Assembly (NCBI GenBank): GCA_020831765.1
Contig: JAFIFY010000093.1
Span: 1 to 64,000 of the forward strand
Source of the DNA: Phycisphaeraceae bacterium
GTDB lineage: Bacteria; Planctomycetota; Phycisphaerae; Phycisphaerales; Phycisphaeraceae
Length of the DNA stretch: 64,000 nucleotides
Reading direction: 5' to 3'
Below, in pieces: positions 1 to 8,164 of this stretch (position 1 is its first letter; each line of letters begins with the position of its first letter). A model generated the notes under the pieces. It saw only the letters and a program-made list of their open reading frames with translations. It was not told the origin of the DNA and searched no databases. The translations under genes and the position numbers were made by a program.

Positions 1-60
1 GACCTTCGGACGACGGTTGGGTAGGTTGCGGGTTGGCTTCGGATCGGGGTTGGATAGACT
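1..60 (+). CRISPR. Cas-proximal end of a type II-C CRISPR array (one repeat plus partial spacer)
   Basis: Bases 25-60 read as one CRISPR repeat of about 36 nt, starting GTTGCGGG and ending GGATAGACT. Bases 1-24 would be the end of a spacer whose start is outside the window. The repeat was recognised because 45-59 is a 15-nt exact reverse complement of 4699-4713 in the tracrRNA. The alignment then continues without gaps over 35 nt (27 Watson-Crick plus 4 wobble pairs). No second repeat copy follows before the cas2 stop at 111, so this is the array end next to the cas genes. Pairing with a plus-strand tracrRNA implies that the array is transcribed on the plus strand toward cas2, the reverse of the cas genes, as in several known II-C loci. 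Only one copy is visible, so the exact repeat boundaries are uncertain. Confidence 0.75.
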
Positions 61-110
61 ACTTCCCCGGCAAACGCCTTCCAGCAAGGGACTTGCGCTC
101 GATCCGGCAG

Positions 111-440
111 TCAGAAAAGCTCCAGTTGGAGCGGTGGTTCCTCGGGTTTGCGCTGTTTTTTCCCCCAGAACAGGCGCATGCGCTCGAATTGTTTGTCCGT
201 AATCGTGAGGATTCGGACCTCCCCGAGTTCGGGCACATGCGCGGCCACTCGGCTGATATGCACATCGGCGTTCTCCTCACTGGCACAATGGCGGACGTAA
301 ACGGAATATTGCATCTTCTGGAACCCATCCTCCAGCAGGAACTTACGGAACAGGGCGTAGGCGCGGCGGGCCTTCTTCGTGCTGACCGGAAGATCAAACA
401 TCGTCACGACCCACATGCACCGATATCCGCTGATGTACAT
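111..440 (-). CDS. cas2: CRISPR-associated endoribonuclease Cas2
   Basis: This 109-residue protein is the structural partner of Cas1 in spacer integration. The N-terminus MYISGYRCMWVVTMFDLPV carries the beta-1 strand and the conserved Asp of Cas2 (MFDLP). It is followed by an RRAYALFRKFLLEDGF helix and a QYSVYVRHC strand, all typical of the Cas2 that accompanies type II-C Cas9. The ATG at 440 is preferred over the upstream one at 470 because family members begin just before the CMW..MFDLP strand. The gene overlaps the 3' end of cas1 by 37 nt, so the two are translationally coupled. It is the last gene of the cas9-cas1-cas2 operon and stops about 50 nt before the CRISPR repeat. Confidence 0.93.
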   Translation of the reverse strand: MYISGYRCMWVVTMFDLPVSTKKARRAYALFRKFLLEDGFQKMQYSVYVRHCASEENADVHISRVAAHVPELGEVRILTITDKQFERMRLFWGKKQRKPEEPPLQLELF

Positions 441-1357
441 GGCCGTTGCTCCAATTCCTCCAGGCGGCACAGATCCAGCGTCTTGCGCTCTCCCAGCAGG
501 CAGTGAACCAGGGAGGCGACTGTTCGATGAAGCTGCACCATCAGCGGCCCGGACTGGCCGGCGATCTCGGCCGGGCTGGTCAGCATGGACAGAAGATGAG
601 CTTTATTTGACTGATTCATCGAGGTCCGCTTCTGCAAGTGCAGTTGCAGAACACGGCGATCGGCCAGCGGACGAAGGGGCTCGATGAGATCGTCGGCCAG
701 ACAGAACGCATTGGCCCGGTTGTGGTGGTGAATGCCCAGGGCCGGGTGGAGGCCGCCGGCGACGATCGCCCGGCCCAGCGCAGCGCGGAGCACCGCATAG
801 CCGTAGTTCAGCATGGCGTTGATGCTGTCCTGACCGTCCGGATCGCGTTTGAACCGGCCGAAACGCTCCCGCCAGCACGACCAGTAGACGCGCGCGGCCT
901 GGGCTTCGACATTGGTGGTGTCGCCGGATTTGACCTCTCCGGCCAGCACTGAGAGCCGCCTGGCTTCGGGCGAATCGGCCGGGACGTTGCAGCGCTGCGC
1001 CCGGATCTTGGCCGCGACCAACTGACGCCAGAGTTGCTTGAGAAGCGGCCGGGAAGCGTTGATCTGCGCCTTGAGCCGGGTAACCTGCTCGGTGTGCTCC
1101 GACAGGGGCAGCATGATCCCGGCGGGCAGATGATCCCGCCCGCATATGACCACCGCCGCGCCCTGCCGCATCAGTGCCTGCATGGCGCTGTGCGAGTACG
1201 TGGTTCTGGGATGATCGATCACCACCAGACCGATATCTTCGGTGGGAATGCTGTGGGCCGTTTCCTTGGGCTGGTCGAACGGCTGAATCAGCAGTTGGTC
1301 ATGCCGGATCGAAAGATGCGTGGCCTGCCTGGAAATCTCGATCGTTCGCTTGATCAT
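404..1357 (-). CDS. cas1: CRISPR-associated endonuclease Cas1 (type II)
   Basis: This is the integrase subunit that inserts new spacers into the array together with Cas2. The protein is 317 residues from the ATG at 1357; an in-frame start at 1381 would add 8 residues. The N-terminal beta-domain contains VVIDHPRTTYSHSAMQALMRQGAAVVICG, the usual Cas1 segment. The C-terminal helical domain shows the metal-site series: Glu in NVEAQAARVYW, His in GGLHPALGIHH, and the acidic ADDLIEPLRP. These match the catalytic E-H-D/E triad of the family. The gene lies 76 nt downstream of cas9 and overlaps cas2. There is no cas4 or csn2 in the locus, which fits subtype II-C. Confidence 0.95.
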   Translation of the reverse strand: MIKRTIEISRQATHLSIRHDQLLIQPFDQPKETAHSIPTEDIGLVVIDHPRTTYSHSAMQALMRQGAAVVICGRDHLPAGIMLPLSEHTEQVTRLKAQINASRPLLKQLWRQLVAAKIRAQRCNVPADSPEARRLSVLAGEVKSGDTTNVEAQAARVYWSCWRERFGRFKRDPDGQDSINAMLNYGYAVLRAALGRAIVAGGLHPALGIHHHNRANAFCLADDLIEPLRPLADRRVLQLHLQKRTSMNQSNKAHLLSMLTSPAEIAGQSGPLMVQLHRTVASLVHCLLGERKTLDLCRLEELEQRPCTSADIGACGS

Positions 1358-1433
1358 GCCCGATACCCGGTTGCGGATCACGTAACCGATTCAAAAAGTA
1401 TCGGCCTCTTGTCCGCCCGGGTTAAGGCTTCGC

Positions 1434-4400
1434 TCAATCATTTGCCCATCGGATGCGGCCAAGCGGATCGACGAGCACCTTGCGAGCCATAAGAGTATTG
1501 GCCATGAATACTGGTTTCTCTTGATCCGAACTACGTCTCGCATCGGTAGCCCGAACGAACCAAATTTGCCCCTGAGTCGAGGATGCAGTTTTGAATACCA
1601 ACAATTCCTCGTTTCCGTCCCGAAGCTTTGCCAGCACCATCTCTCCCCTGCTGAGCGAGAACAGGAATCTTGCTTCGGGAGGAATCAGCGGATGATCGGC
1701 GGGCGGGGTGCGCTCGATGATGGTCCGCTTTTCCTTGACCCGCTGAATCGCTTCGAGCATCGTGACGAACACCGCGCCACGTTTCGTTTTGCCCTTTTCA
1801 TCCCATTCAAAGAGGCAAAGGTGATGGGTGGAGCCGGGCTTGATGTACACCGGGCTGCCTGAACGCTCCCGGATCGGCTGGATGGTCTTTTCCTTGCGGA
1901 GCACGCGCACGCGATTGATCGGAACTCCGGATTCCATCGCCAAGCCGTTCAGGGCGGCGGTGATCTTCTTCGCATCAAGCTTCTTACCCCGGCCCACTTC
2001 GATGCCCTGTTCGGTCAGACGATCGGTCACGATCCGGCGGATGACCGGGTCGCGAATGAGGGGAATTTCGTTAGCCGAGAGGCTGGTGACGGCCTTGCGC
2101 ACCACGAATTCGCCGGGGTTTTCGGTCGGCCCGTAAAAGGTGTCCTCATGCAGCGCGCCAGCCACCTTTCGTTCAGCGCGATGGGAAACATTGATCGCCC
2201 GAACGGCTTTCTCGGCATCTTCGCGGAATGATTCCCATGGGTAGGGGAGCGCTTCACCGGTCGGAACGGCCTGGCTCTGTTTGCGAATCCGGCTCAATTG
2301 CTGAAGGCGGCGGCGGTCGGTCAGGGCGACCACAAGGGCATCGACGGCGTGATGGCGGTGGTCATCGCGCGACTTGATCTCCGAATCGTCCCCGGTGATG
2401 AGGTTATTCAGGCCCCACTGATGGCGGAGTTCGGCGGTGGTCTGGCCCTTGAGGCCGAGCACCGCGTGGTCGTGGTCGAAGAGGCAGCGCAGGTACTCGG
2501 CGGTCATCCGGGCGATATATCCGGTGGCCGTCAACTGACGAGCGATGAAGTCATCCAGATCAAGCGTTTTCTGGGTGAGTTTCTTGAACTTGGGGTAGGG
2601 AAAGCTGCCGGAGCGAACAAGGCTCAGGGCTGTCTGGCAGATTTCCTCGAACCTGTTCGGATCGGTGTCCGCCAGCCATTCGTAGGGCGTCTTGTTGCCC
2701 TTGTCCCGGTTGGCCTCGCGCAGACAGACCACTTTGTTCAATTGAGAGTCATCAAGGCTGCGCGAGTAGGGGAGGATATGGTCAATGTCGGTCTGGCCAT
2801 CATTGAAAAGCTGCGCGAGGCTGATCTTGCGACCCGAGTAGATACAGGTGTGGTTCTGTTGCTCCCACAGAAGAACCTTGATGATGTTGTTCCCGCGCGC
2901 CCCGTACCCCTGGTTGTTCTGGGTGAGCGTCTCCTTGGCCTTGTCCCGTTGCTGTTCGATTTCGCGGATGCGCGAGGTGTAATCGGCGCGTGCCTTGGGC
3001 CCTTGGCGTACCTGCCGGGCCATTTCCACGTGTACGGCGTCCGGCTTGCCATACTCGCGGATGATGGCGTTGACGACTTTGCGGAGCTCGACCAAGGCGC
3101 GTTTGACCACGGGGTTGGGAATGTCCCCGATCCGTGCCTCCCGGCTGCGTGCCGGGTCTGGCAATTGATCGAAAACGCGTCGCTGCAACTGGTCGCGGCG
3201 GAGGTACCCGGCGGCGTGGAGGGCTGAGTTGCGATCATCCTCGGCCATCAGAACCAGGCCGCGCTCCAGATGCGGCAGCAGTTTTTCTATCGCGGCCAGC
3301 GAATAGCTGACATAACCCTTGGTGGGGCCGGCATCCAGGTCAACCTCCAGCAGGTTCGAGGCTTGTTCCGGGGTCAGGCCGAAATCGTGGACAAGCCGTT
3401 GCTGGGTTTCATCATCATCGAGGCTGTGAATCAGCTCGCGGACAATCTGGTTGCGTTGTTCCTCGGGCAGTTTCCACCAGCCCTTGCCATACGCTTTGGG
3501 GCCGGCCAGCAGGGCATCGGTGACCATGCCTTTGAGCTTGGCTCGCTTGCCCTGCTCGAGGTTGAAGCGAATCTGTTCCTCGGGCGGAGAATCCGGCATC
3601 TTGCTGATCCACTTGCGCATCTGGTCAAAGCTCGCCTCTCCGGTCTGGGAGAGCTTGTCCAGAAGAAGCGCCCGTTCCTTGGGATTCAACGCGCGCTCCG
3701 CGGGTGGATTGAGCGATTGATCGATGAAGCGGAGGTTGTTGACCTCCTGAAGCAAACGGAATCGCTGGGCCAGCCGATCAGCGCGATGGCATCGGCGCTG
3801 CTTGGGTTCCAGTTCACAGAGGCCGATGATTTCCCTGGGTACGGGCTTGAGGGTTCGATGGAAGAAGATCAGGCCGTACAGGCCGAACGCCTCCAGATCG
3901 GAAAGCCCCGTACGCCGAGCATCCGATTTTGCGATCGGGGCGTGGATCGGCTTGAGCTGGCCCAACTTGCCATAGGCCAGCATCATCGGGAAATCGGACG
4001 GACTGAGTTCGGCTTGCTTGCGCCAGATCAAATCGAACTCATCGCGGAGCATCCGCCGCAGGGTGTGGCGATTGCGGATGTGGTCATCGTCCTGGCGCTT
4101 CATGTGCGTTAGCTGTTCAGCTTTTCGGTGGAGGTACTCGCCCAGCGTCCGGGCGCCCGACGTCTTTATGGCGGAATCCAGACCGCTCATTTCCGCGAGA
4201 ATGCCCTTAGCTTCGGCGTCCCGGGCCTGTTCCTTCTTGCGGTTGGATTCAAACCCCCGGCGCTGGTTGAGATGCAGCAATACTCGGCCCATCTCGAATC
4301 GGCTGAGGGGCTGATCCAAAGCCTTAGCGCGAAGGGCGTAGGGGTCTTGACCGATCACCGCTTCCTGCTCGTGGGGATTTTCGGGTAGTAGCCCGATCTC

Positions 4401-4634
4401 GATGAGGGTTTGACGGAGTCTTCGTCGCCTGGCCGCGCGGCGGCGAGTCTGCCGTCGCATCATTCGGGCGTCCCGGCGATCCTCATTGCGAGGCTTCTCC
4501 TTCTTGGAATCGAAATTGTCCACGCCCTCAGGAAAGACCCGTGTTCCAATGCCGAGTACCCGGCCTTCCTGATCGTCGATCAGTGCCCAGCCGATGGAAT
4601 TGGGACCGAGATCGAGTCCAAGGGTCGTTGCCAT
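1434..4634 (-). CDS. cas9: Type II-C Cas9 RNA-guided endonuclease, compact (1066 aa)
   Basis: This is the dual-RNA-guided DNA endonuclease of the locus. At 1066 residues it has the size of compact II-C enzymes. RuvC-I lies at the N-terminus (LGLDLGPNSIGWAL, Asp8) and is followed by an arginine-rich bridge helix at about 52-75. RuvC-II is HVEMARQ with Glu537. The HNH domain contains DIDHILPYSRSLDD with His619 and downstream Asn633/Asn642. RuvC-III is DDHRHHAVDALVVAL with His762 and Asp765. All residues needed for cutting both strands are therefore present. The remaining C-terminus would be the wedge and PAM-interacting region and is not recognisable by eye. The start is an ATG with GGAG about 6 nt upstream. 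The gene leads the cas9-cas1-cas2 operon and diverges from the tracrRNA gene. Confidence 0.97.
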   Translation of the reverse strand: MATTLGLDLGPNSIGWALIDDQEGRVLGIGTRVFPEGVDNFDSKKEKPRNEDRRDARMMRRQTRRRAARRRRLRQTLIEIGLLPENPHEQEAVIGQDPYALRAKALDQPLSRFEMGRVLLHLNQRRGFESNRKKEQARDAEAKGILAEMSGLDSAIKTSGARTLGEYLHRKAEQLTHMKRQDDDHIRNRHTLRRMLRDEFDLIWRKQAELSPSDFPMMLAYGKLGQLKPIHAPIAKSDARRTGLSDLEAFGLYGLIFFHRTLKPVPREIIGLCELEPKQRRCHRADRLAQRFRLLQEVNNLRFIDQSLNPPAERALNPKERALLLDKLSQTGEASFDQMRKWISKMPDSPPEEQIRFNLEQGKRAKLKGMVTDALLAGPKAYGKGWWKLPEEQRNQIVRELIHSLDDDETQQRLVHDFGLTPEQASNLLEVDLDAGPTKGYVSYSLAAIEKLLPHLERGLVLMAEDDRNSALHAAGYLRRDQLQRRVFDQLPDPARSREARIGDIPNPVVKRALVELRKVVNAIIREYGKPDAVHVEMARQVRQGPKARADYTSRIREIEQQRDKAKETLTQNNQGYGARGNNIIKVLLWEQQNHTCIYSGRKISLAQLFNDGQTDIDHILPYSRSLDDSQLNKVVCLREANRDKGNKTPYEWLADTDPNRFEEICQTALSLVRSGSFPYPKFKKLTQKTLDLDDFIARQLTATGYIARMTAEYLRCLFDHDHAVLGLKGQTTAELRHQWGLNNLITGDDSEIKSRDDHRHHAVDALVVALTDRRRLQQLSRIRKQSQAVPTGEALPYPWESFREDAEKAVRAINVSHRAERKVAGALHEDTFYGPTENPGEFVVRKAVTSLSANEIPLIRDPVIRRIVTDRLTEQGIEVGRGKKLDAKKITAALNGLAMESGVPINRVRVLRKEKTIQPIRERSGSPVYIKPGSTHHLCLFEWDEKGKTKRGAVFVTMLEAIQRVKEKRTIIERTPPADHPLIPPEARFLFSLSRGEMVLAKLRDGNEELLVFKTASSTQGQIWFVRATDARRSSDQEKPVFMANTLMARKVLVDPLGRIRWAND

Positions 4635-4663
4635 GAAAATCTCCCGAAACTGGAGGAAAGGGG

Positions 4664-4692
4664 TTGACAGCGGGATGATAAAACGAAATACT
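4664..4692 (+). promoter_or_regulatory. tracrRNA promoter
   Basis: A perfect sigma-70 -35 box TTGACA (4664-4669) is followed after exactly 17 nt by AATACT (4687-4692). The expected transcription start, about 7 nt downstream near 4698-4700, coincides with the first base of the anti-repeat. This supports both the promoter and the tracrRNA 5' end. Confidence 0.75.
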
Positions 4693-4703
4693 TAGGGCGT
4701 CTA
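4675..4703 (-). promoter_or_regulatory. Candidate cas9 operon promoter, overlapping the tracrRNA promoter
   Basis: On the minus strand TATCAT (complement of 4675-4680, 5 of 6 matches to a -10) sits 17 nt from TAGACG (complement of 4698-4703, 4 of 6 matches to a -35). The predicted start near 4668 gives a leader of about 33 nt to the cas9 ATG. The -10 lies inside the spacer of the tracrRNA promoter and the -35 lies on the tracrRNA start site. The -35 is weak, so a different cas9 promoter inside the tracrRNA gene is possible. Confidence 0.45.
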
Positions 4704-4801
4704 TCCAACCCCGGCCCGCGGCCTTCTCGTAACAAGAAGAAGAATTCGCAGGCCACGCTCCACGGAGCGACCGGCCGCACCTTAGCGGGGGCGGCCTTTT
4801 T
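4698..4801 (+). ncRNA. tracrRNA of the type II-C system
   Basis: This is an RNA of about 104 nt that would pair with the CRISPR repeat to guide Cas9. The anti-repeat spans 4699-4733. Its first 15 nt are an exact reverse complement of repeat bases 45-59, and the rest aligns without gaps to base 25 with four non-pairing positions forming small internal loops. Downstream is a CGCTC-CACG-GAGCG hairpin (4756-4769), a candidate nexus-region stem, and then a terminator hairpin GGCCGC/GCGGCC with a run of five T ending at 4801. A sigma-70 promoter lies immediately upstream. The gene diverges from cas9, a common place for tracrRNA. The secondary structure was judged by eye only. Confidence 0.85.
4773..4801 (+). 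terminator. Rho-independent terminator of the tracrRNA
   Basis: Inverted repeat GGCCGC (4773-4778) and GCGGCC (4791-4796) with a 12-nt loop, followed directly by TTTTT (4797-4801). Confidence 0.75.
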
Positions 4802-4926
4802 CATATCAGGTTGCGTTTGTGGTTGCTGTGGAAATCCGCCGCCGGAGCGACAACACTATGTCGCTGTGACCATGCGCGACTCGCAATCGGTTGGACGGAT
4901 GCCCTTGGGTTCACGCTTGCTGCACC

Positions 4927-7900
4927 TCAATTCCCATGCGGGTTGAGGAGGTTTCGTTGGGTTGGGGGTGGGAAGTCGGCTCGTTGTTGGAGCAGCCAGT
5001 CGGGGATGGGGCCGAAGTCGGTTCCCGGCTGGTGTTGGAAGAGGCCGATTTCACCTTGTGAGCGGTTGAGGTTCACATCGCGGCCGCGCAGAATCACTTC
5101 ATCCTGTCCGCCGTGGTTGACCCGGACGAGCACCGCTCCGTCGGCGATCTCACCGTCAAGCGCTGAGTTGGGGAAACTGATCACATCGCGGCGGCCGCCG
5201 GGGAAGGTGAGGGTGATCGAGTTGTCGCGGGAGGCGATTCTCGGGCCCCGGGCATCGGGATAGAGGACGGTGATGAACTGGCCGTGGGTCTGATCGGGAT
5301 CGGTGGCGGGGATGGTCAGTCGAACGCCAGTGGTGGCCTCGGGGCCGCGTGGTCCGCGCGGGTTGGTCCAGTTGAACTCCTCGAAGCCGAATTCCTCGGG
5401 ATAGGCGACGCCGAGCGTCATCGTGTCGCCGAAGGTCAGCACATTGTCCCGGCGTGAGACGTTGGCCGCATCGACGTGCAGGCAGTAAGTCGCATCGACG
5501 GCCGGGCCCTGGAACTCATCGCGAATGACCACGTAATCGGGGATGCGGCGATCGTTGGTGCGGATGAAGACCACGGTTCGCTGATAGACGATCGGTTCAT
5601 CAAAGTGTCGGTAGGGCCCGAAGTGATGGGTCGGTGCCGGTGGCAATCTGGGCACCTCGTGCATCCGGGAACTCTCGACGCGTCCGATGGCGGCATCGAC
5701 CCGGCCGGTTCGACGGAACGCGATCAGACGCTCGTAGCCGCCGATATCGGCAAAGGGCATCTGTCGCGTGGAGAAGGCCACACGATTGTGCATGTGCTCC
5801 TGCGAGGCGCGGTTTTCCGGCGTGGTCATGTGGGCCACGGCCATGCGCTGGCGATGGCCCACATAGTGGATCGCCAGTTGATCGCCCTGGTAGCCGGCGC
5901 GGTTGGGGCCGGATTTGAACGCCAGCAGGGTTTCACGCGGTCCGAGCGTGTCGTGCCGGAAGATCACGCCAAAGCCGGGAAACTCGGCGGTGTGAAGCCG
6001 TTGCATCCGTTCCTGATCGCCCATGTCGCGGATGAGTCGGATCAGCGCCTGGCCGTGAAGGCCCTTGGTCGGATCGACATCACCCAGGGGAAGCACCCTG
6101 CGGCCGTCGCCATCGGGAACACTCGATGCCATGAGGAACCGCGCCGCCGCCTGGTAGCGCGGGGTCGAGGCGATGTCGAAATCCAGGAAGGTCTGACTGA
6201 CTTCGCGCAATTGATAAAGCGTCTGAAGGGCATCGGTCATCAATCCCGGCGGATCCTGTCCCGCGCCGCCGGGCATGGTGATCGAATAGGCCATATCCGT
6301 TTCCAGCGCGTTGACCGCGAGCTGGCGGAGTTGATCGAAGCTTGGATGATCGCGCAGGCTCATGGCTTGGACGACGGGCATCCGGGTCAGAATGGTGCCC
6401 TCGGTGGCGGTGGGTGGCGACCAGCCGTTGAAGTAGTGGGGGAAGTAGTCCGGATCGAGTCGGACCTGCATATTGGAGAGGATTTCCCCGCTGCCTCGCG
6501 GGATGGATTGCTCCTGGGCGCGTCGGACCATGGAGCGGGTGATCTCTTCAATTTCGCCTCGCGGATCGGCGGCTTCGGGGCCGAGCGTCCACTCAGCGCC
6601 GAATCGTCCCTCGCGTCGGCCGAGGTATTCGGTCAGATACTGCCGCGCCAGTTTGTCCAGCGAAGCGAGGTGTTCGAAAACGACCATATGGCGTATGGGA
6701 TCGCCGGTCCCCGCGGCGCCGGTGCCGATGCCTTCGGGAACGCCGCGCGGCCCTTGGGGAACTCGCGGACCGCCGCCGGGCGGTGGCAGACGAGGGGGCG
6801 GAGCAGCCCCGGGCCGCATGCCAGGGGCCGGTCGCACACCGGGCAGCGGCCCGACCGTGCCCAGTCGCACAGGCTCGCCCGGATCATCCCGGACCATCAG
6901 CAGCCAGAACCGCTCGCCCGGCCTCGTGGGAAAGCGGAGCCAGCGCTTGCCGAACTGCTCCTGGAACAACTCGGGCATGATGCCATCGAAAGGGTTCTTC
7001 CAGAGTCCGGCCCGCGCGGCGATGACGCCGGCAAGCGTGTCGCGATCGGCGTGGCCGTAGAACCAACCCGTCCGAGGCGAGCGCAGCCAATGCGGAGATA
7101 AACGCATCTGCGCAACCTCGATCACGTCCGCTTCCGGGGGTGTCTCACGAAGCTCCATCCTGGCCTCGGCCGAATCGGCCTCGGTCTGGCCGAACGGGCG
7201 GACAACGATCGTGCCCGGATGCCATCCTTCGGAAAGGTCCAGCTTCCAGGCATGATCGCGGCCCATGTTCAGCTTTTCATGGATTTCCGCATGATTGCGG
7301 CCGGCGAACAGCGTGACCCTCATGGTCATCTCCGAGCCTTCATCATCCAGCAGACCGGGAAGGAAGCGGTAGCGGAGGACCGCCCGGGCGAAGACGGGTC
7401 CGGGTTCGGTCAACTCGACATCGAGCCGGTCGATGGGCGGTGCCTGTTCCCACCGGCTGGACATGATCCAGCGCCCGCCATCCCGCCGGATGCCCTGGAT
7501 CGGCCCGGGTCGGCCGGTCTCCGTGGGCGTGGGCAGGCGCACGGCGATGGTGCCATTGTCGAGGATGTAATCCATGCCCCCATCACGAATCACCCGCACC
7601 GTCGCTTCATGTCGCTCCGAAGCGCCGCGCTCCAGCGTGAAGGTGGCCTGGCTGAATCGGCGGCAATTGGCCAGCACCCAGATCACGCCCTGGCGGACCT
7701 CATCGGCGTCGCCGTCCATGATCTCAACCTGCCAGGGAATCTCCTGACCATCCTGCCTGACCAGCCATTCCGAGGGGCGAAACGGGACCGGCAGGGTCAT
7801 GCCCAGGCGCAGCGGCTGGTTGGTGTAGTCGTGCTCGGTCGGGTTGTGGAACGTCCAGGTCAGGCGCTGGGGCATGGCCGCGGCCGGTGCGATGTGCCAG

Positions 7901-7968
7901 CACAAGGCGAATATAAGCAGAAGGATGGCTGTGGCGAACGGCTGTCGTTTCGAAGATGCGGGGAACAT
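4927..7968 (-). CDS. Secreted heparinase II/III-like protein (putative polysaccharide lyase)
   Basis: This is a large exported protein of 1013 residues. The ATG at 7968 follows AAGGGAG and begins a clear signal peptide (basic MFPASSKRQ, a hydrophobic stretch, then PAAA-M). The C-terminal third has the look of a heparinase II/III fold: a central motif EFPGFGVIFRHD, then an aromatic and His-rich beta-sandwich with VIRDEFQGPAVDATYCLHVDA. The middle contains an alpha-helical region with DYFPHYFNGWSPP and a long helical array. The N-terminal 400 residues look like additional beta domains. A Pro/Gly-rich low-complexity linker lies near residues 390-430. By family analogy it could eliminate glycosidic bonds in uronate-containing glycans. 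The catalytic residues were not identified with certainty and the substrate is unknown. The gene is monocistronic. Confidence 0.55.
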   Translation of the reverse strand: MFPASSKRQPFATAILLLIFALCWHIAPAAAMPQRLTWTFHNPTEHDYTNQPLRLGMTLPVPFRPSEWLVRQDGQEIPWQVEIMDGDADEVRQGVIWVLANCRRFSQATFTLERGASERHEATVRVIRDGGMDYILDNGTIAVRLPTPTETGRPGPIQGIRRDGGRWIMSSRWEQAPPIDRLDVELTEPGPVFARAVLRYRFLPGLLDDEGSEMTMRVTLFAGRNHAEIHEKLNMGRDHAWKLDLSEGWHPGTIVVRPFGQTEADSAEARMELRETPPEADVIEVAQMRLSPHWLRSPRTGWFYGHADRDTLAGVIAARAGLWKNPFDGIMPELFQEQFGKRWLRFPTRPGERFWLLMVRDDPGEPVRLGTVGPLPGVRPAPGMRPGAAPPPRLPPPGGGPRVPQGPRGVPEGIGTGAAGTGDPIRHMVVFEHLASLDKLARQYLTEYLGRREGRFGAEWTLGPEAADPRGEIEEITRSMVRRAQEQSIPRGSGEILSNMQVRLDPDYFPHYFNGWSPPTATEGTILTRMPVVQAMSLRDHPSFDQLRQLAVNALETDMAYSITMPGGAGQDPPGLMTDALQTLYQLREVSQTFLDFDIASTPRYQAAARFLMASSVPDGDGRRVLPLGDVDPTKGLHGQALIRLIRDMGDQERMQRLHTAEFPGFGVIFRHDTLGPRETLLAFKSGPNRAGYQGDQLAIHYVGHRQRMAVAHMTTPENRASQEHMHNRVAFSTRQMPFADIGGYERLIAFRRTGRVDAAIGRVESSRMHEVPRLPPAPTHHFGPYRHFDEPIVYQRTVVFIRTNDRRIPDYVVIRDEFQGPAVDATYCLHVDAANVSRRDNVLTFGDTMTLGVAYPEEFGFEEFNWTNPRGPRGPEATTGVRLTIPATDPDQTHGQFITVLYPDARGPRIASRDNSITLTFPGGRRDVISFPNSALDGEIADGAVLVRVNHGGQDEVILRGRDVNLNRSQGEIGLFQHQPGTDFGPIPDWLLQQRADFPPPTQRNLLNPHGN

Positions 7969-8164
7969 GGAACACTCCCTTGAAACCGGTGGTCGGATAA
8001 GGCGCCGGTGTTGTGCCTTCAGCCTAACGAGCGGGGACGGATAATCATTCGCCCCCGGCCGAAACCGGCCCGATAATCCGGTTCCTATGGAGTACCGACC
8101 GCCCGCCGGGCGGGTTTCGTCGCCGGGAAATTTCATCGTGAGGCTTGGCCGGTTGATCTGGCGT

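Noticed and set aside
4634-4801. Reading the tracrRNA from the minus strand
   Set aside because: The promoter, the terminator and the anti-repeat order all fit the plus strand only.
5476-7101. A 541-codon open frame on the plus strand
   Set aside because: It is antisense to the heparinase-like gene and has no protein features of its own.
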